Assembly: GCA_047600785.1 (NCBI GenBank)
Contig: JASGKH010000002.1
Span: forward strand, 1,240,001 to 1,304,000
Length of the DNA: 64,000 nt
Direction: 5' to 3'
From: Breznakibacter sp047600785
Lineage (GTDB): Bacteria; Bacteroidota; Bacteroidia; Bacteroidales; Marinilabiliaceae
The stretch's first letter is position 1. The number at the start of each line of letters is the position of its first letter. The notes under the pieces are model-generated. The model was not told the DNA's origin, ran no database searches, and saw only the letters and a program-made list of their open reading frames with translations. Position numbers and translations under genes: made by a program. This document shows positions 1 through 9,471 of this stretch, in pieces.

Positions 1-458
1 CCCAAAGTGGAGATTTTTCGTTCGATTACGAGTCCTATACGCCCATTACCTCGCACTTTGTGTTGTTTGACAAGCTCAATGCGGGGTACATACAAAACGG
101 CCGCGACAACATATACGACCGCTTTCTGTTTGGCGGCGTCCAAAAACTTTATTCCGTGCATGTGCCGTTTATGGGGATAAAAGAAGGGCAACTTTCGTCC
201 AAATCGTACGTCACGACGACCCTGGGAATGAAATACCGTTTTTGGGGCGACTTCCATGCGTCGCTGATGGCCAATGTGGGGGTGATCGGTTTTGACCGGC
301 CATTTACCACAAACTTTTTTGAGCCATCGCGGTTTATTTCGGGTTACGGGGCGGGCATCAACCATAACCTCAACATCCTTCCCATCGAATATAACCTGAT
401 GTATTCGCCCGTTGACAAAAAATTGTTGTCACACATCAGTATCGGCTTCCTGTTTTGA
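1..458 (+). CDS. C-terminal part of an outer-membrane beta-barrel protein (partial)
   Basis: The reading frame is open from the window edge (in frame from base 3) to a stop at 456-458, so only the last ~150 residues are present; the internal GTG at 60 is unlikely to be the real start. Alternating polar and hydrophobic stretches rich in Tyr, Phe and Gly, and a terminal Phe (ending IGFLF), are typical of a transmembrane beta-barrel recognised by the BAM complex. The pattern resembles the barrel that follows patatin-like phospholipase domains in Bacteroidetes, but the catalytic part would lie outside the window, so that identity is only a guess. Confidence 0.6.
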   Translation, partial: QSGDFSFDYESYTPITSHFVLFDKLNAGYIQNGRDNIYDRFLFGGVQKLYSVHVPFMGIKEGQLSSKSYVTTTLGMKYRFWGDFHASLMANVGVIGFDRPFTTNFFEPSRFISGYGAGINHNLNILPIEYNLMYSPVDKKLLSHISIGFLF

Positions 459-464
459 AAAGGA

Positions 465-622
465 AAAGAGGCTGCCTGCCAAGCCTGTAATGACCCTTCC
501 CAACCTCCCCCAAAAGGGAAGGTTGATGCCCGTTTTAGGAAAACTTAGGGGTAAAAACCGCATAAAACTTACAATCCGGATAACGGGAAAAATCCCCCCT
601 GGCTTCTTCAGGCAGCCTCTTT
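465..622. terminator. Inverted repeat between convergent gene ends
   Basis: A 14-bp perfect inverted repeat (AAAGAGGCTGCCTG at 465-478 and its complement at 609-622) encloses 130 bp. Inside it is a second hairpin, CCTTCCC at 495-501 with GGGAAGG at 516-522. It lies between the converging barrel gene and GH16 gene, so it probably ends transcription from one or both sides. The rest of 459-673 holds no credible gene. Confidence 0.45.
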
Positions 623-673
623 GAAAATTATCTGAAAAACAAAAACTCTGTTGTCCCAAACAACGGACCCACC

Positions 674-2680
674 TCAGTGCACCGATATTTTCCCCGTTAT
701 TTGCTTTTCATTGAGTGTCACTTCCAGTACATAAACCCCGCTTGCCCCAATCCGGGATTTATCCACCGCAAGGTAAGCGTCGGTGGTCAATTTCTCGTAA
801 ACGATCCTTCCTCCGATATCGAAAATCCGGACCAGGACAATTGAGCCATTGTTGTTGAACTTGAGGTTTAACCTGTCGGAAACCGGGTTTGGGTAAACGG
901 ACAGATCTCCGGCCGCACTCGCATCCAATTGGCCAACGGGCATCGACGAATCCAAGGATGTGGATTTCATGGCCGAACCATAGCGGTTTACCATCGTCAG
1001 GCAAAACTGCTGGTTGGAACCGCCCCAGTACGAATATTGGATGGCCAAAGAGCCGTCGGCAATGCCACCTGTTACGTCAAGAGCTTTGCCGCTGGCCTTG
1101 TTGTTGATCCTGTAATAGCCGTTGCCCAGCGCGGTAAGCTGCCACAGCTGGCTGTCGCTGCTGCTGTCGGCGTTTTGTTCGACCACGGCGTTGTTTGCCG
1201 TGCTGCCACCCCTTACCGTCAGTAATTTTCCGGTGGCCACGTTCAATATTTTGTAATAACCGCTTACGCCCGAACTCACCAGTCTCCATTTCTGGTAACC
1301 GGCATTGTCGAAATTCCTGACGGAGGCCTGGGCCCCGTTCGAGGTGCTTCCCCCTCCTATTTCCAGAGGTTTGGTGCTTGACTTCACGCAAATCAGGTAC
1401 TCTGCATCAGCCACTATGGCGTTGCTTGTGGGGGCACCGTCGCAATAGATTGTGCGCCATTGCTGGGATGAAGGACCTGTCCATGTTTGTTGCACGACAC
1501 CGGTGGTTTCGAGTCCGGCAACCTTGTTGCTCTTTTTGTTCACAATCCGGTGCACGCCATAATACTGCCTGATAAGCCTCCACCGCTGGTTGTCCAGCCC
1601 CGTCCAGCTGTTTTGTACCAATGGCACCCCATCGCCGGTGCTTTGGTTTTGCACATCCAGGGGCTTTGATGAATGGAGCGGGGTGAGTTTCCAATAATTG
1701 TCGCCCAACACTTCGAAGTTCAGGAACTGGTTCCCCGAGCCCTTGTAATCGTATGTACCTACCGAGGCACCATCGGACGTCGAGCCGTTGGTCACGTCCA
1801 TCACTTTACCGTCCTGTACATTTTGGATAATGAAATTACCGCCCTCGACCGGGTGCGCCCGTTGCCATACCCTGACATAATCCACTTCGGTCCGGGTCTC
1901 CGCGTAGTCCGCGTTGTCCCAGATGATTCCCGGCCAGTCGCCGCCCATGCCGAAGTTGAGGATCATGTACAGGTCTTTGAACTGGGAATAATAGTCGCGG
2001 AAGTAAAGGTTTGAATTGACAAGCGTCGTGGTATTTTTGGAGGTGACGCAAACCCCGTCCACAAAATATTCGATACGCGTGGGCGTCCAGTTGACCGCAA
2101 ACGTGTGAAAATCGGAATTGATGTTGCTGCCGTACCATCCGCCGCTGGCAGTTTTGTTATCCCATGCCGCTCCCCAGTGAACGTTCATATATCCCTGGGT
2201 CGGAGCGGAAGAGCTGCTGAGCAGCCAGGGATATTCAAAGATATCGATCTCGGGAGGCCATGCCCCATTGTCGGCCGCCATCCAGAATGCAGGCCAAACA
2301 CCTTTTTGCAGCGGCATTTTCACACGGATCTCGTAATACCCATACGTGAAGTTACCCTTACTGTTGATCACACCAGTGTTGAAATTGGCGGGCATGGTAC
2401 CTCCCTGCGATGCTTTTGGCCAGGCAAGCGCCGCATTGTTTGCGGTCGGCGTGCAGACCAGTTTCAGGGTCCCGTCCGACACCACCACATTGGCTTCCTG
2501 GGAATATCCCTGGTGGTTGTGCGTGCGTCCCCAACGGTAATGGTAGTTCCATTTTGAAAGGTCCAGGGATGTACCGTCAAAGTTGTCCTCAAAGACCAGT
2601 GTCCAGCCTCCTCCCGTTGGTTGTGCCCACGGCAGAAAGCAGATCAGAAAACCGATTGCGGTTAAGAAAACTTTTTTCAT
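674..2680 (-). CDS. Secreted GH16 endo-glucanase/galactanase with ricin-type lectin repeats and T9SS sorting domain
   Basis: 668 aa. A signal peptide (residues 1-20) precedes a GH16 domain (about 25-275) with the catalytic motif E144-I-D146-I-F-E149 (nucleophile E144, acid/base E149). Two ricin-B-like carbohydrate-binding regions follow (about 278-415 and 428-570, with repeated QxW-type ends such as NQRWRL and SQLWQL). A C-terminal Por/T9SS type A sorting domain begins near a YPNP motif (~597) and should direct export across the outer membrane. GH16 enzymes cleave beta-1,3/1,4-glucans, xyloglucan or beta-galactans; the exact specificity cannot be read here. It is the only endo-acting enzyme of the locus and follows a terminator, so it probably has its own promoter. 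Confidence 0.92.
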   Translation of the reverse strand: MKKVFLTAIGFLICFLPWAQPTGGGWTLVFEDNFDGTSLDLSKWNYHYRWGRTHNHQGYSQEANVVVSDGTLKLVCTPTANNAALAWPKASQGGTMPANFNTGVINSKGNFTYGYYEIRVKMPLQKGVWPAFWMAADNGAWPPEIDIFEYPWLLSSSSAPTQGYMNVHWGAAWDNKTASGGWYGSNINSDFHTFAVNWTPTRIEYFVDGVCVTSKNTTTLVNSNLYFRDYYSQFKDLYMILNFGMGGDWPGIIWDNADYAETRTEVDYVRVWQRAHPVEGGNFIIQNVQDGKVMDVTNGSTSDGASVGTYDYKGSGNQFLNFEVLGDNYWKLTPLHSSKPLDVQNQSTGDGVPLVQNSWTGLDNQRWRLIRQYYGVHRIVNKKSNKVAGLETTGVVQQTWTGPSSQQWRTIYCDGAPTSNAIVADAEYLICVKSSTKPLEIGGGSTSNGAQASVRNFDNAGYQKWRLVSSGVSGYYKILNVATGKLLTVRGGSTANNAVVEQNADSSSDSQLWQLTALGNGYYRINNKASGKALDVTGGIADGSLAIQYSYWGGSNQQFCLTMVNRYGSAMKSTSLDSSMPVGQLDASAAGDLSVYPNPVSDRLNLKFNNNGSIVLVRIFDIGGRIVYEKLTTDAYLAVDKSRIGASGVYVLEVTLNEKQITGKISVH

Positions 2681-2984
2681 GGAAATGGATTTAAATAAAA
2701 CATGGATAAAATGTTAACAGATGCAAAAATGGACGTGTTCCTCTGAGATTATTGTAAAATAATCGATAAAGTATATTAATTATTTGCGCTTAATGTTTTT
2801 TCTTGATCGTTGAAAACCAGGGATTAATTAAATCCGGTAACGTGGGAAGGACGGCCAGGTTCCCGTTTTCGGATGCCTGTAACAATGGGAAATATGCCTC
2901 GTCGGAGAGCGGCAGGCTTCACTTGCCCAAATCTCCGGACAGGCAGATGCTTACGCAGGCGAAAAGGTTGCAATTGGGAACAAA

Positions 2985-3024
2985 TACAAAACAAAAGAGG
3001 CCGCCTTTGTGTGAAGGCGGCCTC
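2985..3024 (-). terminator. Rho-independent terminator after the tandem GH43 gene
   Basis: Perfect 11-bp stem (GAGGCCGCCTT at 2997-3007, complement at 3014-3024) with a 6-nt loop. Read on the minus strand it is followed by a T-rich tract (TTTTGTTTTG, 2987-2996). It lies 100 bp past the GH43 stop and separates the GH27-GH43-GH31-GH29-GH43 run from GH16. The remaining 2681-2984 shows no gene and presumably carries the GH16 promoter. Confidence 0.85.
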
Positions 3025-3123
3025 CCGGCTATGGATATTGGGAAATTACTCCAAACGAGAACCCATGGGCACAATCGATCCTACATTTTTCAGTGCCATA
3101 TCATCTTTTACGGATCAGACAGT

Positions 3124-5055
3124 TTATTGTATGCCTTCCGTTGTCATCATAATCCTCCTGATCGTTCCATCGGGATTATAATACAACCGGTCGATGCAGA
3201 CCGAACGGCTGTAACTGCTTCCATCGGTCTGTATGGCCCCGTTGTGGTAGATGAAATACCATTGTCCTTTCAATTCCACAATGGCCTGATGGTTCGTATT
3301 GCTGTTGCCGGCAATCTCGTTCAATATGCCTTTGTACCGATATGTCCCGTCGATTTTATCGGCTACCGCATAGGCGATTTTCTCGGGAAAGCCCGTGGCA
3401 TAGCTCAGGTAGTATTTGCCGTCGTATTTATGCACCCAGGGAGCTTCCGTAAAGTCAAAGCCTTCAAATTTAACCTGTTTTACCTCTCCTTCAATCTCAA
3501 TCATGTTCTCTTTCAGCCTGGCATAATAGCATTCCCTGTTTCCCCAGAAAAGCCATGCCTGACCGTCATCATCGATGAACACCGCAGGATCGATGCACGC
3601 CCACGAATGGGTGGAAGCAAAACAGTCCCTGTTCGTGAGCAAAGGTTTTCCCAAAGCGTCCCTGTACGGGCCTTCGGGACGGTCGGCCACGGCCACGCCT
3701 ATGCCCGACCAGTTGGTGCTGATGTACCAGTAATATTTCCCATTGCGCTCAATTGCCTGTCCGGCATAAGCATCGCCACTCTCTGCCCACGGGAAATCGG
3801 TAATTTTCATCGATACCGGGTATTCCGTCCAGTTTTTCAGGTCGGTGGTGGAAAATACCAGCCAGTCTTTCATCTTGTACCCTTTCTGTCCCCCGGCAAA
3901 ATCGTGCCCGGCAAAAAGCCATAGTGTGTCGCTTTTGACAAAAGCTGCCGGATCGGCTGTATAATGGTGCGTAATGACCGGATTCCCACCGGCAACGAAG
4001 CGGTAGCGGTCGCCCGCTTCGACGGGTTGCAGGAGCGATGCGGGAACACCGCCCCATTTTTCGTCCAACCGGCGGGCTTCTTCACGGGTAATGCCGATGA
4101 TACTTCCGTGGCGCGGATTGAAATTCTTGGTGAACGACTCCGTTTGCCCGGTGAAATTATACAAATCGGAACTCCGCTGAAATTCGTAACGCTGGCTGGT
4201 ATAGAGATCGTACATCAGGATGTATCCGTCCGAATTGTTCAACCGGAATACGCTTGAACCTTCCACGGGCGTTTTACCCGCATACGCGTCCAAATAGTTG
4301 AAATCTTCTTTCCACGGGCCTTTCAGCGATTTTGAAGTGGCCTGCTGAATGCCGTTCTTAACCTCCTTGCCGTTTTCGTCCTTCGTATTTCCCTTGAAGA
4401 AGAAATGATAAGTGCCATCTTTGTAAATAATGTCACCGTCTATTCCGCCGTATTTCGGGCTGAAAAGCAGTTTCGGCTCGTTCTCAAAGCCGGTAAAATC
4501 CTTATTGGCGTAGGCATAATAAAAATCCAGTTTTTTGTCGTCCCTGAACCGGACGGTGAAATATACCATGTACTTTTTCTTTACGGGGTCGTAAATCGTC
4601 TGGGGCGCCCATACCCATTTTACATTCCCGAATTTCTTCGGATACAGCTTGGCCAGGTCGATCACGCTGTGTTTCCAGTCGGTCAGGTTGCCGGATTTCA
4701 TCATGATGATACCCGGATTACTGTCCCAGCCGTCCCTGGCGACATACATGTCGGTGGCGACCATGTAAAACGCGTTGCCGTCCTCACCCCGCAAAATGTG
4801 GGGATCGCGGATGCCTCCCGTTTGAGAAATTTCATCAGAAGGAATGACGGGTTTATTTTTATTTAATGCGAACCAGTTGACGGCATTTTCGCTAACACCG
4901 AAACGCAGTTGTTCCTGTTCCGTCGATTTTCCGGAACCTTCGAAATAAGCGAAAAGATAACCGGCAAAATCTTTACCCGAAGTTTGCGCTTTTGCATGAT
5001 TTTGCAATAGTATTAACATCAGGAAAAATGATATCAAAAATTTGCTTCTATTCAT
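3124..5055 (-). CDS. Tandem-domain GH43 glycosidase (arabinosidase/xylosidase type)
   Basis: 643 aa with a signal peptide (1-23), so periplasmic or surface. Two five-bladed beta-propeller GH43 domains occur in one chain. The first (about 28-335) has the GH43 triad candidates D84 (RDPH), D208 (IDGD) and E265 (PVEGS). The second (about 345-640) has D368 (TADPA), an Asp in CIDPAVF and a Glu in FTEAPW. The two halves differ clearly, so this is a fusion of distinct subfamilies rather than a recent duplication. GH43 enzymes usually release alpha-L-arabinofuranose or beta-xylose. It is the last gene before the terminator. Confidence 0.88.
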   Translation of the reverse strand: MNRSKFLISFFLMLILLQNHAKAQTSGKDFAGYLFAYFEGSGKSTEQEQLRFGVSENAVNWFALNKNKPVIPSDEISQTGGIRDPHILRGEDGNAFYMVATDMYVARDGWDSNPGIIMMKSGNLTDWKHSVIDLAKLYPKKFGNVKWVWAPQTIYDPVKKKYMVYFTVRFRDDKKLDFYYAYANKDFTGFENEPKLLFSPKYGGIDGDIIYKDGTYHFFFKGNTKDENGKEVKNGIQQATSKSLKGPWKEDFNYLDAYAGKTPVEGSSVFRLNNSDGYILMYDLYTSQRYEFQRSSDLYNFTGQTESFTKNFNPRHGSIIGITREEARRLDEKWGGVPASLLQPVEAGDRYRFVAGGNPVITHHYTADPAAFVKSDTLWLFAGHDFAGGQKGYKMKDWLVFSTTDLKNWTEYPVSMKITDFPWAESGDAYAGQAIERNGKYYWYISTNWSGIGVAVADRPEGPYRDALGKPLLTNRDCFASTHSWACIDPAVFIDDDGQAWLFWGNRECYYARLKENMIEIEGEVKQVKFEGFDFTEAPWVHKYDGKYYLSYATGFPEKIAYAVADKIDGTYRYKGILNEIAGNSNTNHQAIVELKGQWYFIYHNGAIQTDGSSYSRSVCIDRLYYNPDGTIRRIMMTTEGIQ

Positions 5056-5155
5056 AATTATGTGTGTCTAAAAATGCTATTCTTTAATAAACCGACGGAG
5101 TCAAACAAGTATAGCATAAACCGGACTTTGCCGGATATTGACTCACAGGGGCTTT

Positions 5156-7057
5156 TTACCTTACACTTTTGTTCAACGCTACTGCAATCACGGTAATGTC
5201 GTTTTGCAGAGGTCTAATCCCCTTCAACGTGATTGTCTGCCCTTTTTGCTTTGCGTCTATTTTTTCTCTGGTATAAACATTGTATGCTTTTGTAATTCTC
5301 ATTCCCGTATTTACCGGCGGAAGCGTGAACGTACCGGCGGTATAATCGCCCAGAAAGTATATATAAATGATATTGTCCTTATAGCAAAAGCCGAACTGTC
5401 CATCCACGGGTTCCCAGGGACCGCCCCTTGTGCCATAAATGGCTTCTTCTGTATGGTGCACCCATTCGCCAAATTCGTTTAAACGTTGTTCAATAAGTGG
5501 TGGCACATTGCCATGTCTGTCGGGTCCGATGTTGATTAAAAAATTCATGTTGCGGACCATGCAATCGGCCAGTATTCTTTTGATGTTTTTCAGGGATGTT
5601 ATCCTGCTGGAGTCTTCCATCATTTTGGAATAACCCCAACCGGGTGCCAATGTCATACATTTTTCCACTACATCGCTACGGATAGAACCTTTTACTGCTC
5701 CACCACCCTCTTCGCAGTTATAGTCTCCGGTCCAACCGCTACGTGGATTTACCAGTATATCAGGCTGGTATTTGCGCACCATGCCCATTAATCCAAGTGG
5801 TTTACCTTTGGCGGAATCTATATCCTGAAAATACGGATTGACCGGCCATTGACTTGTATCGCTGAGACTCTTACCGGATTCCCAGAAATGAGCGCCATCG
5901 GCATCAGAGCCTTTTTGCCCCAGCCAGCCGCCGTCCCAAAACAGCTGGTCTATTTTGCCATAATTGGTCATTAACTCTTTTACCTGGCAATACAATTCTT
6001 CCTTCATCAGGCGGGCATTTTCCTTGTGCCAGGCGGCAGTTTTATAACCGAATTTATTGGGCTGGCAGTTGTTGCCATAAATATCATAGTAGCCGGGGAA
6101 ACGCCAGTTGATAAGCGTTTTGTACAATCCCACTTTCAGGCCGGCTTCCCGGCAGGCTTCTACATATTCCTTTACGAAATCCCTGTTGTGTGTCTGTTTG
6201 CTGGTAAAAGCGTTCATATACTTGCTTTCAAACAGGGCATATCCATCGTGGTGCTGCGTTACCATGTTCATGTATTTCATGCCGGTCCTTTTTGCCAGTG
6301 CCGCCCATTTGCGCGCATCAAAATCTTTGGCATCAAAATATACATCGCCGCTTTCGGGGTAAGCCAGTTTCCGGTACTCGTCCATAGCTATTCCCCTGTT
6401 TTGCATATACCATTCGCCCTGTGCAGGACCTGCATACAAGCCCCAGTGAATGAACATGCCTAATTTGGCATCTTGCATCCATTGCATTTTTTCATTGGGC
6501 TGCATGGAAATACCCAATTCGGTTTTCACTTGACGTGGTGCAGCGGGAGGTATGCCCGTACAGACCACCTCTTTGTAATCTCCTGTCCGCTCAATGGTAA
6601 TTTCGTCCACCCATGCGGCCGTATTGCCTTGCGTGTTACCGAAAATAAATTCCAGCTCGCCTGTTTGCTGACCGGCAGATACATTAAAGCTGCGTTCAAT
6701 TCTTGTCCATGTGGCCAAAGCCGTGGTAGCGCTGATGTTGTTTTTACCCAGGCCGGTTATTTGCACGGAAAAGGCATCGGCACCGCTTTCGGTACGCATC
6801 CATGCCGTAATTTTATATATAGAGGCCGGTTGTAATTTTATGGTAAAAACAATGGATGTATTGGGCAATAGTTTCAACGCCTTGCCTTTATGGGCGCCCT
6901 GTTCCGATAGCTCAATGCTGCCTTTCTTTATATGGCAGTCGCTGGTATCGCTGTCAAAGGTGTATGCGATACTGCTTTGAGCCGACATTCTTTGTGCATA
7001 AAAGAAAAATATGGGCAGCAACAATATTGTCTTTACGCTAATTGATTGTACAGCCAT
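5156..7057 (-). CDS. GH29 alpha-L-fucosidase with N-terminal binding domain
   Basis: 633 aa. A signal peptide (1-27) is followed by a jelly-roll, CBM-like domain (about 30-158), then a GH29 catalytic barrel (about 185-600). Family signatures include GMFIHWGLY (200-208), TQHHDGYALFES (268-279) and the nucleophile region FWDGGW with D375. It should remove terminal alpha-linked L-fucose from side chains in the periplasm. It sits 100 bp after the tandem GH43 upstream boundary and 104 bp from GH31, in the same direction, consistent with one operon. Confidence 0.93.
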   Translation of the reverse strand: MAVQSISVKTILLLPIFFFYAQRMSAQSSIAYTFDSDTSDCHIKKGSIELSEQGAHKGKALKLLPNTSIVFTIKLQPASIYKITAWMRTESGADAFSVQITGLGKNNISATTALATWTRIERSFNVSAGQQTGELEFIFGNTQGNTAAWVDEITIERTGDYKEVVCTGIPPAAPRQVKTELGISMQPNEKMQWMQDAKLGMFIHWGLYAGPAQGEWYMQNRGIAMDEYRKLAYPESGDVYFDAKDFDARKWAALAKRTGMKYMNMVTQHHDGYALFESKYMNAFTSKQTHNRDFVKEYVEACREAGLKVGLYKTLINWRFPGYYDIYGNNCQPNKFGYKTAAWHKENARLMKEELYCQVKELMTNYGKIDQLFWDGGWLGQKGSDADGAHFWESGKSLSDTSQWPVNPYFQDIDSAKGKPLGLMGMVRKYQPDILVNPRSGWTGDYNCEEGGGAVKGSIRSDVVEKCMTLAPGWGYSKMMEDSSRITSLKNIKRILADCMVRNMNFLINIGPDRHGNVPPLIEQRLNEFGEWVHHTEEAIYGTRGGPWEPVDGQFGFCYKDNIIYIYFLGDYTAGTFTLPPVNTGMRITKAYNVYTREKIDAKQKGQTITLKGIRPLQNDITVIAVALNKSVR

Positions 7058-7161
7058 TTTTATTATTTTATTTTAAATGTATGGAACGAATATGCTTTGA
7101 GCATAACATTCAAAAACTTCCTGTTTATCTTCATGGATATTTCACTCCATCCTGCTTTTTA

Positions 7162-9471
7162 TTAGAAATTCACACTTATTTTCTTGCCCGAATACGATAC
7201 TTTCTTATTGGCTGCATTTGCGACCACCACATTAAATTTTCTTTTGGTAAGCATTCCTTCAAACGCCCCTTTTCTCTCGTTGATGGTTAACGTTTTGCTT
7301 TTATCATCCCACTTAAATTCTATGGTGGAGTAAGCTCCGTTTTCGTAATTGTAATTATCGTTTTCATCTTCGTACAGGGTAAAGGAACCATCCGCTCCGG
7401 GATATATTTTTATGTCAAGATTGTCCCAGCGTTTTTCTGCTGCATATTGCACGTCAGGACCAAACGGAACGATACTTCCGGCTTTTACATAAACAGGCAA
7501 TATATCTTTCGTTACCGGGCGGTTTATGGTTTGTCCGCCATTTTTCTTTTCATCTGTCCAAAAATCCCACCACTCGGTGCCTTCCGGCAGGTAAACAGGC
7601 CATTCGGCAACGCCGGGTTTTGTTACCGGTGTGACCAGGAAGGAACGACCGAACAAATATTCACCGCCTAGGTCATACGTGTTTTTATCGGCAGGAAAAT
7701 CCATTATCAGCGGACGCATGAAAGTGCCGTCGCTATGCGCTACATCCCATGAAGCGCTGTACGTGTAAGGCAAAAGACGGTAGCGCAGTTTTATCATCTT
7801 CTCTTGTGCGTCAAAGCACCAGTCGCCACGCTGTCCGAAATTCCAGATTTCCCTGGGAATATCCGTACCATGCGAACGCATCATGGGGCAAAATGTGCCG
7901 AACTGCATCCAGCGGACATACAGTTCCTGGAAGCCCGGGTTTTTGGCGCCGCCTTCCTTGTTCCAGCTCCCGGCAAAAAAGCCGCCGATGTCGCTGTTCC
8001 AGTTGGGAATGCCCATTAACGTAAAATTCAATGCCGCAGGTATCTGTTTTTCCAGCATGTCCCAGGAGGAACGCACATCGCCGCTCCAGGTGTTGGAGCC
8101 ATACCGTTGCTGACCGATAAAGCCGGAACGGGTAAGGATGACCACGCGTTTGTCTTTACGTTCTGTTTTCTGGTGTGTGGCTATGCCGCTGTTGTGCATC
8201 AGGGAATAAGCGTTTTTCACACTCCGGTAAGAACCGAGATGGGTAGGCAGGTCATAATCGGAATCTTTTTTGTTGATATGGTCCGGCTCCGTGGAATCCA
8301 GCCACCAGGCATCGTTATCTATAAAATTGAATACCCCTTTGGAAAGATATTTCCAGTAAATCTCCAACGCACCAGGATTGAACACATCGTAGGGACGGGC
8401 ACCTCCTTTGGGCGGCCATGTGTCAAAATTGATAATCATTTTTTTTGCATCAAACTCCTTACGCTGATCTGTTTTGGGGCCAAAGCCGGGCCAGGTTACA
8501 ATCATTAATCTGGCATTTTGTTTATGTATTTCATCTGCCCACTGTTTGGGTTGCGGAAAACGGATGCTGTCAAAACGCTGTGCGTTCCAGAGGCTGTCCG
8601 TACCGTTCCATTCCGGCCAGTAACGCCAGTCCTGAATGATACAGTCGATGGGTATCTGCAGCTGACGGAACTTTTTCAACACTTCCAGACTTTCATCCTG
8701 CGTTTTGTAACGCTCCTTGCTCTGGAAAAACCCGTAGGCCCACAGGGGCAGCATGGGCGCTTTGCCTGTGAGGGTACGCACGCCCGAAATAACACCATCG
8801 GCATTGCCTCCGTAAACAAAATAATAATCGGCGCAATGGTCTAAACTTGAAAACGCCAGTTCCTGTGGCGTATCCGCAAAATCGGAAATGGAATAGTTGT
8901 CCCAGTACACCGCATAACCCTTCACCGGCGAGATGAAATAGGGCGAGTAGGTAAACATGTTTTCGTTCTGTAAATGGTGTATGGAATTGCGACGGTTTAG
9001 TTTTCCATCCATTACCTGGCCGATGCCATAGATGGGTTCGTCTTTTTCCAGCAAGAAAGATTGCCTTACCTGATAAGACGGTGTGCCCGCATCATTTATA
9101 GAAGCGAAGGAAGTGCCGTAGTCTTTATCGTACAACAGTTCTTTTTCCGTACCATCCAAAAAACGGATACTGCCCGTAAGCAGGTTTACAGCCACCGTCA
9201 GCCGGGAGGATTGCAAACGGATGGTATTGCCCTGTTCCGTAAGCTTTACGGCCGTCTGCTCCGGCGACTTGACCACCACGAGACTTTTTTTATCGTAAGG
9301 ATGCCCTTCCGGCGTTTTATACACCCGAACAATGTCCGGCGTGTAAAAGGCAACTTCTATATCCATGCCTTGCGCTGTAAACTTTGCGCCGCTTCCGGTA
9401 CGCTGCACGTTCTGTCCCTGCGCTGCAAAGCAGGCGCAAATAAAAAATGTGGTTATGATAATTCGTGTCAT
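7162..9471 (-). CDS. GH31 alpha-xylosidase/alpha-glucosidase family enzyme
   Basis: 769 aa with a signal peptide (1-19). An N-terminal galactose-mutarotase-like domain (to ~235) precedes the (beta/alpha)8 barrel. The nucleophile is D392 in WWLDSTEPD, followed by C-terminal beta domains. The GH31 subgroup with this arrangement contains many bacterial alpha-xylosidases, but alpha-glucosidases and alpha-galactosidases share the fold, so the substrate is inferred. Its ATG overlaps the stop of the upstream GH43 gene by ATGA (9468-9471), which indicates translational coupling. Confidence 0.92.
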   Translation of the reverse strand: MTRIIITTFFICACFAAQGQNVQRTGSGAKFTAQGMDIEVAFYTPDIVRVYKTPEGHPYDKKSLVVVKSPEQTAVKLTEQGNTIRLQSSRLTVAVNLLTGSIRFLDGTEKELLYDKDYGTSFASINDAGTPSYQVRQSFLLEKDEPIYGIGQVMDGKLNRRNSIHHLQNENMFTYSPYFISPVKGYAVYWDNYSISDFADTPQELAFSSLDHCADYYFVYGGNADGVISGVRTLTGKAPMLPLWAYGFFQSKERYKTQDESLEVLKKFRQLQIPIDCIIQDWRYWPEWNGTDSLWNAQRFDSIRFPQPKQWADEIHKQNARLMIVTWPGFGPKTDQRKEFDAKKMIINFDTWPPKGGARPYDVFNPGALEIYWKYLSKGVFNFIDNDAWWLDSTEPDHINKKDSDYDLPTHLGSYRSVKNAYSLMHNSGIATHQKTERKDKRVVILTRSGFIGQQRYGSNTWSGDVRSSWDMLEKQIPAALNFTLMGIPNWNSDIGGFFAGSWNKEGGAKNPGFQELYVRWMQFGTFCPMMRSHGTDIPREIWNFGQRGDWCFDAQEKMIKLRYRLLPYTYSASWDVAHSDGTFMRPLIMDFPADKNTYDLGGEYLFGRSFLVTPVTKPGVAEWPVYLPEGTEWWDFWTDEKKNGGQTINRPVTKDILPVYVKAGSIVPFGPDVQYAAEKRWDNLDIKIYPGADGSFTLYEDENDNYNYENGAYSTIEFKWDDKSKTLTINERKGAFEGMLTKRKFNVVVANAANKKVSYSGKKISVNF

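Noticed and set aside
2803..3924. 373-aa plus-strand open frame
   Set aside because: It is antisense to the tandem GH43 gene, runs through the terminator hairpin and has no recognisable domain.
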